From: Chiridota heheva
Taxonomy: Eukaryota; Echinodermata; Holothuroidea; Apodida; Chiridotidae
Assembly: GCA_020152595.1 (NCBI GenBank)
Contig: JAIGNY010001587.1
Location: 2,040,001-2,104,000, forward strand
Length of the DNA: 64,000 nucleotides
Direction of reading: 5' to 3'
Every line of letters begins with the position of its first letter. Positions within the stretch are counted from its first letter, which is position 1. Made by a program: the position numbers and the translations under genes. A model generated the notes under the pieces. It was not told where the DNA came from. It saw only the letters and a list, made by a program, of their open reading frames with translations, and did no database searches. Below are positions 54,527-64,000 of this stretch, piece by piece.

Positions 54527-55635
54527 TTATATAGCGCTAATTTTGTAAAAACATTCAAAAGCGCTTTACATACAAGGAAATTAGGTACGAAAACAAAAAT
54601 AAGAATACAGAAATGACAACATAAATAGAAATACAATGGATCAAGCTGCACATTACATTAATGTCTTCTTAAACAAAAAAGTTTTAAGTTTAGTTTTAAA
54701 GGTCATGGATACATTATCAATACATCTAAGTTCAGTTGGGGTTGAAATCCACGAAGGACCTTTATAAGCAAAGGACCCTTATAAGCAAAAGCCCTTTCAC
54801 CAAAAGTTTCATGCTTAATACGGGGAACAAATAGGGACTTGAAGTCATAGCGGGGTAGTTTTTCAACTACCATTTCAGATAAATAATTGGGAGCAAGGCA
54901 TTTAATGCACTTTTATAAAACTTGTAAACTAATTTCATAATCAATTCTTTGTTTGACTGATAACCAGTGAAGGGACTACAAAACAGCATTAATGTGAGAA
55001 AATGTTGGTAGTCTGAAAATCAACCAAGCAGCACCACTAAGTATTCTTTGAATTCTCTAAAGTTGATAATCAGGTAGGCAAACAATAAGTGAATTACAAT
55101 AATCAATGTGACTTATAACAAAAGCATTAATAGGGGTTTTCATGAAATTTACATTTAAAAATTTGGCAATCTGACAAATGTTATAAAGACCATGGAACAA
55201 ACTTTCCCAATATGAATATTCATAGACATGTGATTGTCCAAAAAAACACCCATATTTTTTACACAAACAGATGGTTTTATTTCAGCATCACTAACTTTGA
55301 TGGATTGGACTCCAGCTTTAGCTAATTGCTGAAGAGTGCCAATTAGAAGATATTCAATCTTGGAGTCATTGACCATGAGATTATTCTTGACCATCCAAGA
55401 CCTTATTTCAGCAATAAGAGATTGCAGTGCCCCGACTGCCTCTTTCTCCGAGATAAAACCAGCAGTGAATGAACAGTAAAGCTGAGTATCATCAGCATAG
55501 CTATGGGATTGTGGAATATGCTTTGACACAATACTGAAGAGTTGAAAAAAGTAACACAAAAATAATATGGGACCCAATCAACTGTCGTATGATATACAAT
55601 GTAGAGCTGTTGACGATTTGGCAATTAATCACTAA
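54526..55635 (-). mobile_element. CR1/L2-type LINE 3' fragment, minus strand
   Basis: This is the 3' part of a LINE ending next to the trinucleotide microsatellite. The 3' terminus shows TGTAAAGCGCTTTTGAATG and TTAGCGCTATATAAATTTTT on the minus strand, the structured tail of this LINE group. It is truncated on the 5' side near 55635, as expected from incomplete target-primed reverse transcription. It is related to, but a different family from, the LINE at 34600-42110. Confidence 0.85.
54680..55620 (-). pseudogene. LINE reverse transcriptase C-terminal half
   Basis: A minus-strand frame open from 55577 to 55155 reads MGPILFLCYFF, HSYADDTQLYCSF (catalytic YADD at 55488-55499), EIRSWMVKNNLMVNDSKIEY, LLIGTLQQLAKAGVQ and KNMGVFLDNHMSMNIHIGK. 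After frameshifts NAFVISHIDYCNSLIVCLPD and, further on, VPRIKHETFGERAFAYKGP follow. Motif order matches RT palm, thumb and C-terminus of CR1/L2 LINEs. The 5' RT motifs and the endonuclease are missing, so it cannot act alone. Confidence 0.85.
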
Positions 55636-56562
55636 TCGCTTCCAATCTTATTAAATGTTTAGTAACCAACAAAAGAGATTAATCGCAAATCTATCACACT
55701 AGCACTTATTTAAGAAGGTACAAGTTCATGCTAATAATCCTTTGAATTCTTCTCATCTTTTGAAAAAAAATCTCATTGCTTAAACATTTTCGTTTTTCTA
55801 GTACCCTTCTAATATTGTTGTATTTTTTTCCTTCTTGCTGCCTATAAATGAGAATCACACTAGCATTTTCGTCAGTCCCTATTCAGCATTAAACAGGTAG
55901 TTCCACAACATAACTCAATGGGGATCGATTACTCTTATTTCCAGGATACCCTTATTTGAGGTTAATCGCTCGCAAATTTTAGAGATTAATCAGTTAGTGT
56001 TATAATCACAAATCAACGGCACTACCGTGATATTAATTAAAGTTTATCCTGTCCATCTTCAAATTGGTGGCGCATTTTATTTCAGTAATTGTGTTACTAC
56101 ATCATGTCTGTTTGCTTCAGCCACTGTACTTGACTTGAATGACAAACGTACAAGCTGCAACATGGTTTTGATATGTGTGGTTTTATTAAATGTATCTTCC
56201 GCTTCATTAGGCTGGAAATAGTATGTTTTCCGCTCATACAACGTGTTCTAAGAGTAAAAAAAAAAAACTTTCTTTTCTTGCAATTGCAGTGCAATCGATC
56301 ATAGATAGGTCACTGAAAGTACTGTCAGTACACCACCTGGAAAGTATTTCAGTTAAAGTACTACCTGGGGAACAGTTTCCTTCTCAGGCTAATTGCCATG
56401 AAGCTGCGGTAATAACAGCTACAAGGCGAGGACTTACCTGGAAATTTATCTACTATCAGTATTGTACATGGGGATATATCTGTTAGGGGATATTATGTTT
56501 CCCATGACATAATAATGATTGGCAGACGACAAGTGTCGTCTGCGAATTGGAGAATTTATTTC
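55636..56562. other. Gene-free stretch
   Basis: No recognised element. A palindrome-like CAGACGACAAGTGTCGTCTG (56523-56542) is a perfect 9-bp-arm hairpin just left of the next foldback element. Confidence 0.45.
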
Positions 56563-57137
56563 AAAGGATTACTTTAGGGGTCAAGTATGTTTATCTTATT
56601 TAAAAGAGGACTTCGAAAGAAACAAAATGGTGACGAAAGCATTCCAAAATCTTATTCTGTTAAGGAGGTATTTGAGTTTAAAGTTTGGTATTATTTGTGT
56701 AGAAACGACTGAAATCAGACTAGTTGTGATGTCATAGCCTCAAATTCCTCAAAGTCTTTATGTATACTATCATATTTTGTCCTGCAATTTCGTGGCTTAA
56801 AAACCATGGGATATGTCAAAAAAGTAGTAAAACTGAATCTAGGAAGGGGTATTTATAATAAATATACCACCTGCCGAAAGTTTGAGGAAAAATGATTCAA
56901 GTAGTGAAAAATTGAATAAACCTTCTTTAAAATACATTGAAAAAATTGAGGAATCTGAGGCTGTGACATCATAACTATTCTGATTTCCGTCGTTTCTACA
57001 GAATATATACCAAACTTTAAACTTAAATATCTCATTAACGAAATAAGATTTTTAAATGCTTTCTTCACCATTTTGATTCTTTTGAAGTCCTCTTTTATAT
57101 AAGATGGAGATGCTTGACCACTGAACTGACCTTTTAA
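56563..57137. mobile_element. Foldback MITE with long TIRs, copy B
   Basis: The left arm (AGAGGACTTCGAAAGAAACA ... GAAACGACTGAAATCAGACTAG) and right arm (ATTCTGATTTCCGTCGTTTC ... GAAGTCCTCTTTTATATAAG) are inverted. The centre GTGATGTCATAGCCTCAAAT ... GAGGCTGTGACATCATAAC matches 30940-31467. The outer ends are AAAGGATTACTTTAGGGGTC and, inverted, AAAAGGTCAGTTCAGTGGTC. The frames at 56519-56737 and 56853-57173 read the two arms and give look-alike peptides; neither is a gene. Confidence 0.8.
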
Positions 57138-59571
57138 AAGTTTTGTGGACACACTTGAGAGTGTTTGAATCAAGGTACCATTTCTGTTTGCATGTATTGG
57201 TTATTTCATTTAAAAAAAAAGGAAGCTTGGTGCTCCATATGTAGGATAAATAACTAAAAAGAATGATATGCGTGCCGTGATAATTCCGAGAAATTAACGT
57301 AATGGGATGCGTGACCTCATTAAGATAACCTTTGGTGTGTGAACCAAAATTTTGAGGTTTTTTTTGACAAAATATAATTTCCCACCATGGGGTGTGGTCA
57401 AATTAACTGTGTCACTCCTGTAAGTTTGATAATTAACTGGAAGAGGTTAGAATTACCCATTGACCCACAAATTATAATCTATACAAAACAGCTCATAACT
57501 TTTGTTAGAAGCATATTTGTTTGTTCAAACATCCCCATAAATTCATTTTTCTCCCCACTGCCTTCAACTTTTTGTTTGTTGGCAAAATATATTTTCCATT
57601 TCATTCACCATTTGGTGGGAACCCTGATGTAAGTGTAGGGGGCGAGTGCAGGGAAATCACTACCCTCCCCCCCCCCCCTCCCACCCCCAAAAAAAGTATA
57701 TTTTTGGGGAGATTATGAGCAACATTTGGGCAAGGTTAATTTTGGGCTATTAATGTCAGTTACATTTATTTTTCCGGTCAAAACAATTTGCCCTCTATCA
57801 AATATTGATGAATCCCATGCTTTCCGTAGAAATTCACTCCTAATATTATTCAATACTGGTAGGAATGCACTTTAAGAACGAGTTGTGCCTAAAATTTATA
57901 TTATGCTTTTCTTCATAGGAATTTAAGTGCATATTCATGGACATTTCCTTTTTTGTGTTTCTATATAGTTCTAGAAATTTAGAGTTTAGTTTTAAGCTTA
58001 ATTTTACTTGTAAGAAATAATTGTTCCTATGGGTCTATGAATTTGTATTTGATATAAATGTACTTAGAACTTCATGTCAAAGTTTTGGAAAGAAAATTTC
58101 AAATAGATTTCTAAAGAAATACATTACGTGTGCTAACACATAGGGCAAATTATGTCATCATTTGCATGATTTCAACACAAAATTAGACAAAATAGCAGCA
58201 TCTATGTTACATCTTCAAACTTGGATAATGTGAGAATGGAATAAGATTTTATGATAGGTTTTTTGGTAGATGTCTCCTTCAAAGTTCATCAATACATCTC
58301 TTGAGATTAAAAGAAACAGATTGGTAAAAAACCAGGGCAATATCTTATTTCTACAAGAAGTAACTGAATTTTTAAGATTCATCTTGTCCGAGTAAAAGAG
58401 ATTGTTGGTCTGAGTCATCGTTGCCATCACAGCACTTCCTGTACTATTTATTCTTTATGTATTTCTTGAAATATTAATTTTGTATTTTATAATTGATTGG
58501 GAAGTTTTTTCTTCAAAAATTATTAAAAATAGGGTAGATTAAATTTTACAATGTTTTCCAATCTGTCCTTGAAACTTGAATTATGAAAATTGGTGATTAA
58601 TTTTCAAAGAAAAACAAGAAGATTAGTGCAGAGAGTGCTGTGATGACATCATAATGATAACTTAGACTGAGTACAAAGGTCATTTTTATGCAGGCACGTA
58701 AAATCTTTAAAGTTCAAATAACTTCTTCTAGGAATGAGAGGTTCTTTTTACCAATCTGTATCTTAAATTTTTCTGTCAGACATCAAAATAAAATGCCATG
58801 GGAACATTCCTTCCAAACACAGTATCTCCAACATCTCTCACTTCCACATGCATTTCCCATACAGTTACTTCTGTTGTCTTTGTTATACATTACAGCAGTT
58901 TTTTCATTTTAATATAAAAACAGATGCCTGACATTTGCTAAAACCTTACTTTTGATACAAACATTTCCCATCAAAATATTTTGATTTGTGGGCCGAGTTG
59001 AGGCAACGGAGCATCTAATTCTACTACATTATGAAAGGGATAATACCTCCAGCTCCGCACAGAGAGATTCATTATTGGATTTATCCCAGCAGACAAAGTA
59101 ACACAATGTGAAATTGCAAATATCAGTGTTTGCAAATGAAACATGCTCATTAAAGATGGTTGCAAAAAATGCAGTCAGATCAGCTGGAAACATGAGAGAA
59201 AATGGTAAAGAGTTTCACTGAAGCAAGAATTGGCAAGCCAAGTAGAGCAGGATGCATTGAGAAGCATTAATAGTAATAACTCCTATGTGTGAAACCTGAG
59301 CTATAGTATTACCGTCAGAGGGGGAAGGGTATACTTTATCCTGAAAACTCTAGTTTTTACAAAATAATCCTTTTTTATTACATGGGAAATCGGTACATGT
59401 ATAGGGCCATAATTCCCAATTGAAAAGTGTGTGTGTGTGTGAGGAGGAGGGGGAAGGGAGGATTGGCCTCTATCCAAAAAGTGGGAAGACAAGAGGCAAA
59501 TTTCCCACAAAATGCACTGAATTTTTAAAATTCTGCTGAAAAGTGGAGGGGGGAGGGTATGTTCCCTAACG
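57138..59571. other. Gene-free stretch of 2.4 kb
   Basis: No coding sequence recognised. A C-run lies near 57666-57680, a GT microsatellite near 59428-59442, and G-rich dispersed fragments at 59310-59470 and 59540-59560. The frames at 57387-57632 and 58688-58912 lack domain signatures. Confidence 0.45.
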
Positions 59572-61552
59572 TTGCATGGTATACTGGTATTAAGAAAAGT
59601 ACCGGTACTTTACGGTACGATACCACCAAATGGAGAAAAAATTTTTTTTTTAAATATATGTATTTGAAAATGGCACATCACCTACAAATTTCATAAGAAC
59701 ATAATATTTATGGGAAGACATGGTTGCAAAACTTGTGAAGTTCGTAAATATTCCCGCTATTCTTGAACTTTTAATAACAGCTGGCTTATATAGTTATGGT
59801 GCATTGCTAGTTTCATGAATATGCAATATACATGAAGTACAAAAAGTTAAAACAGAGCATGAAAGTACCAATTATAACTTTTGTGCAAACTTTCTAGCCC
59901 AACTGTCATGAAATATGCCTGTATTTTTAGTACTATCCAAAGAAGAAAATTTGATAAGAATATATTTAAATTCTTTTGAAAAGACATGTATGCATTCACT
60001 TTCCTCTGAGAATGCTTCAGTCAATAAATAAATGTTGCAAATTCACAACAGTGTTGAACATTTTGAGTGTAAATTTTTCTTTTTGATCAATCAGTTTTTT
60101 ATTTTCATGTGCCCCGTAACTTCTCAGAACGTTTTGCAAGACTTTGCCTACACTGTGTTGTACTTGCTCGTTTGAAAAATACTGACGGTTAAAAATAAAA
60201 ACTTTCGGCCAATTATGCTCATGCGCAAGTCACAGCAAGACTTGCATATTATTATGATTGGGGTAAGATTACAATGGTGTGTAGATTTATAGTTAAAAAA
60301 ACTTTCAACGCAAGTTGCAAACTTGTGTTAACAAACAGAATGTCAGAGATTCTAGAAGGTGTAATCGGGCAATTAGTTTGATCTTATTAACTTAGAGATC
60401 AGGTGTATATTTCTGTTTTAATGTTTAAAACAGAAACCTCTTTGTAATGTGGAAATTTTGTTTTGGTGTATGTCATACAAACTCCTACGAGTTTGTGGTA
60501 CGCTGCCACCATTCATTTATACATAAATGAAAAAACAAGTAAAATAATACAAGATAGACATCAAGTACATGTTGTCCGTTAATCAAAATCAAACTCCAAA
60601 CACGAGAAATTGCATTGCTCTAATCTATTGCTCTGTTTGATGTACCAATTTTACTCTCACTGAAAAAACCTAAGCCATCACTCTCTGATCACGAACTCTC
60701 TCTCCTATATTACTCCATCCCTTAATAACTTTAGGTCCTAATAACTTTAGGCCAATCAGGCACACACACATATCAATACTTGTTAAACTTAAAACCAATC
60801 AGCAACAGACACTTTATTCAGGACCCACCCCTTTTGGTTAAATTTACTAGGGAAGATAAATGAGCATCATGCCTGCCAATCACAAGTGACTTCTCCAACT
60901 GAAATGCCAAGGAGAAGATAGGTTCAAGGAAACCTTAAAATAGGTGATTAATTATACAAAGGGCAGGGTCAGGAAGATGTAGCAAAACCAAAGTATTTAG
61001 CCCATGACAATGATAAATTGCTCATGGAGTAAGAGACAGACCACACAGCACATAGACACCGTGGCTGTGGTCAGTGAAGGAGACACAGCCAGTGATTACA
61101 GGCAAAATCAGGACAAAAGGGATAATTATCTCAAAAGTGAACAATTCTGACATTGAAATAGTACAGATAGAACCACAATAACTAATGGGGTAATAAATAA
61201 GTATAGGTTAATGCCCTGTGCTAATTCCATCCACCATCAAAGCTATACTGAATAAATAAATTCTAAGCTAAGAAACAAAATACCATCATCAACAATAAGC
61301 AAACGAAAATACCTAAATACAAGATGAATACATAAGCAGATACATGAATAATCAAAATACCAGAAGTACCACATATGACACATGTAAGAAGGGGCTACTT
61401 TATGACAGTGTACAATTCCATGGTACTGTAAGTTATATTTCATATTTGCCACTTTTGGGTAGACACCTGTAAAAATACCGGTACTTTGTTATCACCGGTG
61501 GCATTTGTGTCGGTACTAACGGTGCTCATTTTCACTAGTACCATGCAACGTT
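59572..61552. mobile_element. 2-kb segment bounded by inverted CGTTGCATGGTA ends
   Basis: The left end CGTTGCATGGTATACTGGTA is followed by AGTACCGGTACTTTACGG. The right end, reverse complemented, starts CGTTGCATGGTACTAGTGAA and is followed by ACAAAGTACCGGTATTTTTA. The shared terminal CGTTGCATGGTA and the subterminal AAGTACCGGTA words indicate a TIR element. No transposase is seen inside, only AT-rich sequence with a duplicated CTAATAACTTTAGG near 60723-60750. The right flank continues with the dispersed CCCTGGGAATTACGGCCCT fragment. Target duplication not found. Confidence 0.6.
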
Positions 61553-62237
<685 letters not shown>

Positions 62238-62239
62238 CA

Positions 62240-62374
62240 CAGTAGTGTAACTAATGGGAGGGGGCAGTCACACCCGGCACAGTCCCTATAAAGGGGACCC
62301 GTAAAAAAAAAATATACCTATAGGCCCGCAGGGCCCCTAGCCACCCGGCCCGTAGGGCCCTAGCTACACCACTG
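62240..62374 (+). mobile_element. hAT-type MITE, copy 3
   Basis: It begins CAGTAGTGTAACTAATGGGA and ends CCCTAGCTACACCACTG. The core CCCTATAAAGGGGACCCGTA and AATATACCTATAGGCCCG match 49087-49235 and 53035-53190. The flanks CACATACA and TATATGCT do not match; the left one lies at the edge of the TA microsatellite, which may have altered it. Confidence 0.75.
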
Positions 62375-62394
62375 TATATGCTAATATAATTAAT

Positions 62395-63030
62395 TTTATA
62401 TAGTGTTTTTAGTATACGTATATTCAAAAACGCTTTACAAAAAATAAGAAACTAGAATAACATAAATAATAAAAGATACACTTAATGCCCAGCCAATATA
62501 ATTAACACTTAAAATACAACTTAAATAAATGGGTTTTTCAGCATTCTTATCAATCTTATGTGATTAGCAATACTGTGTATATCACTAGGAAGTTGATTCC
62601 ACCGAAGAGGCCCCACCAGTGCAAATGCCCTCCCCCCAAGTGATGTGTATTTTATGGTTGGAACATTGAGCCAGAATGTTGAATGATTGCAGAGGTTCTG
62701 TGTAGATCTTTACAAACAATGAGTTCTATAAGATACTGGAGTGCTTTACCATGGATGCAGTATAAAGACTTAAACTAAAACTTTGTACTGGATACACATG
62801 TTAACAAGAAGCCAATGAAGGGGTGTAAGATAGGTGTGACATGATATTTCTGGGTCTTTTTGACTAGCCTTGCTGCAAAATTTTGAACTTTTTGAAGATA
62901 CTGAATGAGGTTAGATGGCATACAAGCAGGAAGGGAGTTGCAATAGTCAATATGAGTATATACAAGTGCATGAACATACCTCAAAATCAAACATAGAAAG
63001 TGCTTAAAATACAATGACACACAAAGTGCT
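62395..63030 (-). pseudogene. LINE reverse transcriptase C-terminal fragment, minus strand
   Basis: The minus strand reads RYVHALVYTHIDYCNSLPAC, then MPSNLIQYLQKVQNFAARLV and KKTQKYHVTPILH between 63020 and about 62800. After breaks, text equivalent to the end of ORF2 follows down to a structured 3' tail, TTGTAAAGCGTTTTTGAATA and ACTATATAAAATTAATTATA, near 62395-62435. This is the C-terminal module of CR1/L2-type LINEs, 5'-truncated before the YADD motif. It is a third family member, distinct from the two other LINE copies here. Confidence 0.8.
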
Positions 63031-63261
63031 ACATGTCAACAATATACCCTCAGTGTGTTGTTATTGCAGCTTTTACCAATGTGACTGGATGCGCATGTAT
63101 TGGTAGCTTGAATTCATGTTTAACCTCATGCAGCCCCAAGCTGTCATGGATTCACATTGTGATATACCTGTTGCAACCCTGTCAATCTAATGCCACTACA
63201 CAACAATTAAAAAATACAACAAAACCCCATACAAATAAATCTAGCGTGCAGCTGTCACATT
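63031..63261. other. Short gene-free stretch
   Basis: The frame 63033-63275 (plus) has no recognised motif. Confidence 0.4.
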
Positions 63262-63430
63262 TTCCACAAGCTTAGTAACTAATACAAGCTTGCTAGCTTG
63301 CACACGATGGAAAAAATAATTTTTCGCTTGTGCAAGCTTGCAGTATTTGCTACTTTAATTGTATTTGTTCCAAATACTAGCTTGCAGCAAGCTAAAAATG
63401 TCAGCTTCACAAGCTTGGTGCAAGCTCGAG
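63262..63430. repeat. CAAGCTTG-rich palindromic cluster
   Basis: ACAAGCTTGCTAGCTTGCAC (63282-63301) pairs with GTGCAAGCTTGCAG (63338-63351), and further CTAGCTTGCAGCAAGCT (63378) and CACAAGCTTGGTGCAAGCTC (63407) copies follow. AGCTTG/CAAGCT occurs about ten times in 170 bp, mostly as inverted pairs. No function is known. Confidence 0.7.
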
Positions 63431-63839
63431 TAAGGAACAGAATGAGCCTCTTGTGAGGGGAGGGGAATTCACCTCCCCAAATTCACCCACCACATACACT
63501 TTTGATGTTGATGATAATTTACTTAAAGGGAGGCTCGTCTTATTAAAATACTGTAAAATTAGGGATGCGATATTTTGAAGTCACTTCCGGTTGTGGATGC
63601 AAGATCTGATCCACTGTCTGTTTGTACATCCAGACACTAGCAATAGCATGTACGTTGCGTGTGCCGAGTTACATACACAGCGCATTACGTTACTGTGACA
63701 AAAACTTTTTTTCTTCTATATTTTCAACACGTTTGTCAGAAAGAAAATGTGAAAGTGAAATATTAGAACTATAATACTACAATAATAGTCACCAAATGAA
63801 AATTACTGAGAAAAAAAAGAAGAAGATGAAAGCAAAAGT
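63431..63839. other. Gene-free stretch, possibly an element related to 37769-39279
   Basis: AT-rich sequence with GTCACTTCCGGTTGTGG near 63582 and TAGCATGTACGTTGCGTGTG near 63647. It leads into the tRNA-like segment as the THAP-bearing element does near 38290-38385, so a related copy cut off by the window end is possible. Confidence 0.3.
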
Positions 63840-63849
63840 GCAATAAACA

Positions 63850-63935
63850 TTCTACCGGGACTCGAACTCACAACTGTTCGTTTGAAAAAAAACGACATTC
63901 AATCGCCGTAACCAACTGGGCTAACTCGAGTAATG
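63850..63935 (-). repeat. tRNA-like sequence with A and B boxes, minus strand
   Basis: On the minus strand, TTAGCCCAGTTGGTTACGGC (A box) and GTGAGTTCGAGTCCCGG (B box) are separated by about 35 bases including TTTTTTTT. The T-arm bases do not pair properly, and the acceptor and anticodon stems are not formed, so this is not a working tRNA gene. It is probably a SINE head or tRNA-derived insert. The segment at 38385-38462 is its relative. Confidence 0.5.
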
Positions 63936-64000
63936 ACCTTCACAGCATTTTAAATAACTATATACCTTGCAATACGAGACAACAAATTGCGCAGCAAAAT

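Noticed and set aside
56519..57173. Pair of similar peptides on opposite strands (YLKEDFERNKMV and YIKEDFKRIKMV)
   Set aside because: They are the two arms of one foldback MITE, so similarity is due to the inverted repeat, not to paired genes.
63850..63935. Functional tRNA gene
   Set aside because: A and B boxes are present, but T, anticodon and acceptor stems do not pair.

Overview
This is an AT-rich, intron-like or intergenic piece of a metazoan nuclear genome. The reverse transcriptase, THAP and hAT-like remains, CR1/L2-type LINE tails ending in TTA or TAA microsatellites, and many minisatellites suggest a marine invertebrate (an ambulacrarian or mollusc-like genome would fit). The species cannot be named from the sequence. 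I found no intact host protein-coding gene, no rRNA, no functional tRNA, no CRISPR array and no operon. Most open frames are chance frames in AT-rich DNA, or frames held open by tandem repeats whose period is a multiple of 3. No new biological system could be supported. The interest is in how clearly the nested transposon history can be read.

Layout. 1-9.5 kb: terminal-inverted-repeat (TIR) fragments, a 220-bp tandem duplication, a small hAT MITE with an 8-bp target duplication (5198-5382), and a GATGCCATGTGGGACAT-type minisatellite (7690-8432). 9.5-14.4 kb: a dispersed repeat with head-to-tail monomers of about 305 bp, a 19-bp minisatellite, and a 2.6-kb insertion flanked by a 12-bp direct repeat (10754-13381). 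15.4-16.8 kb: a THAP-domain repeat, one fragment of which is split by a TTAA-flanked MITE (15559-16135). 17-27 kb: tandem arrays, a 239-bp near-perfect inverted repeat (19583-19821), more 305-bp repeat, and a 102-bp array. 27.4-31.5 kb: an array of about 40 hairpin-forming GATC-rich 21-mers, an internally deleted TTAA-flanked Kolobok/Mutator-like transposon (28583-30288), and a foldback MITE (30940-31467). 32.6-34.0 kb: a hAT-like element.

34.6-42.1 kb holds the best record: a degenerate plus-strand CR1/L2-type LINE with endonuclease, reverse transcriptase and C-terminal region. It is split by a 697-bp solo LTR (4-bp TSD ATAT), a 1.5-kb TIR element carrying a THAP fragment (4-bp TSD TTAT), and an antisense Rex1-like LINE. 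Removing the LTR or the THAP element with one target copy brings the LINE reading frame back across the junction. The endonuclease catalytic loop has also grown into six in-frame 39-bp repeats.

42.8-64 kb: more minisatellites (21, 23 and 82 bp), the fuller THAP repeat copy (44985-46070), a tRNA-derived SINE, four hAT MITEs (two with perfect 8-bp TSDs), two antisense LINE 3' ends (54526-55635 and 62395-63030), a second full foldback MITE, a 2-kb TIR-bounded segment (59572-61552), long TA microsatellites, and tRNA-like sequence near the right edge. Nothing suggests the pieces act together; they are layers of independent insertion and decay.
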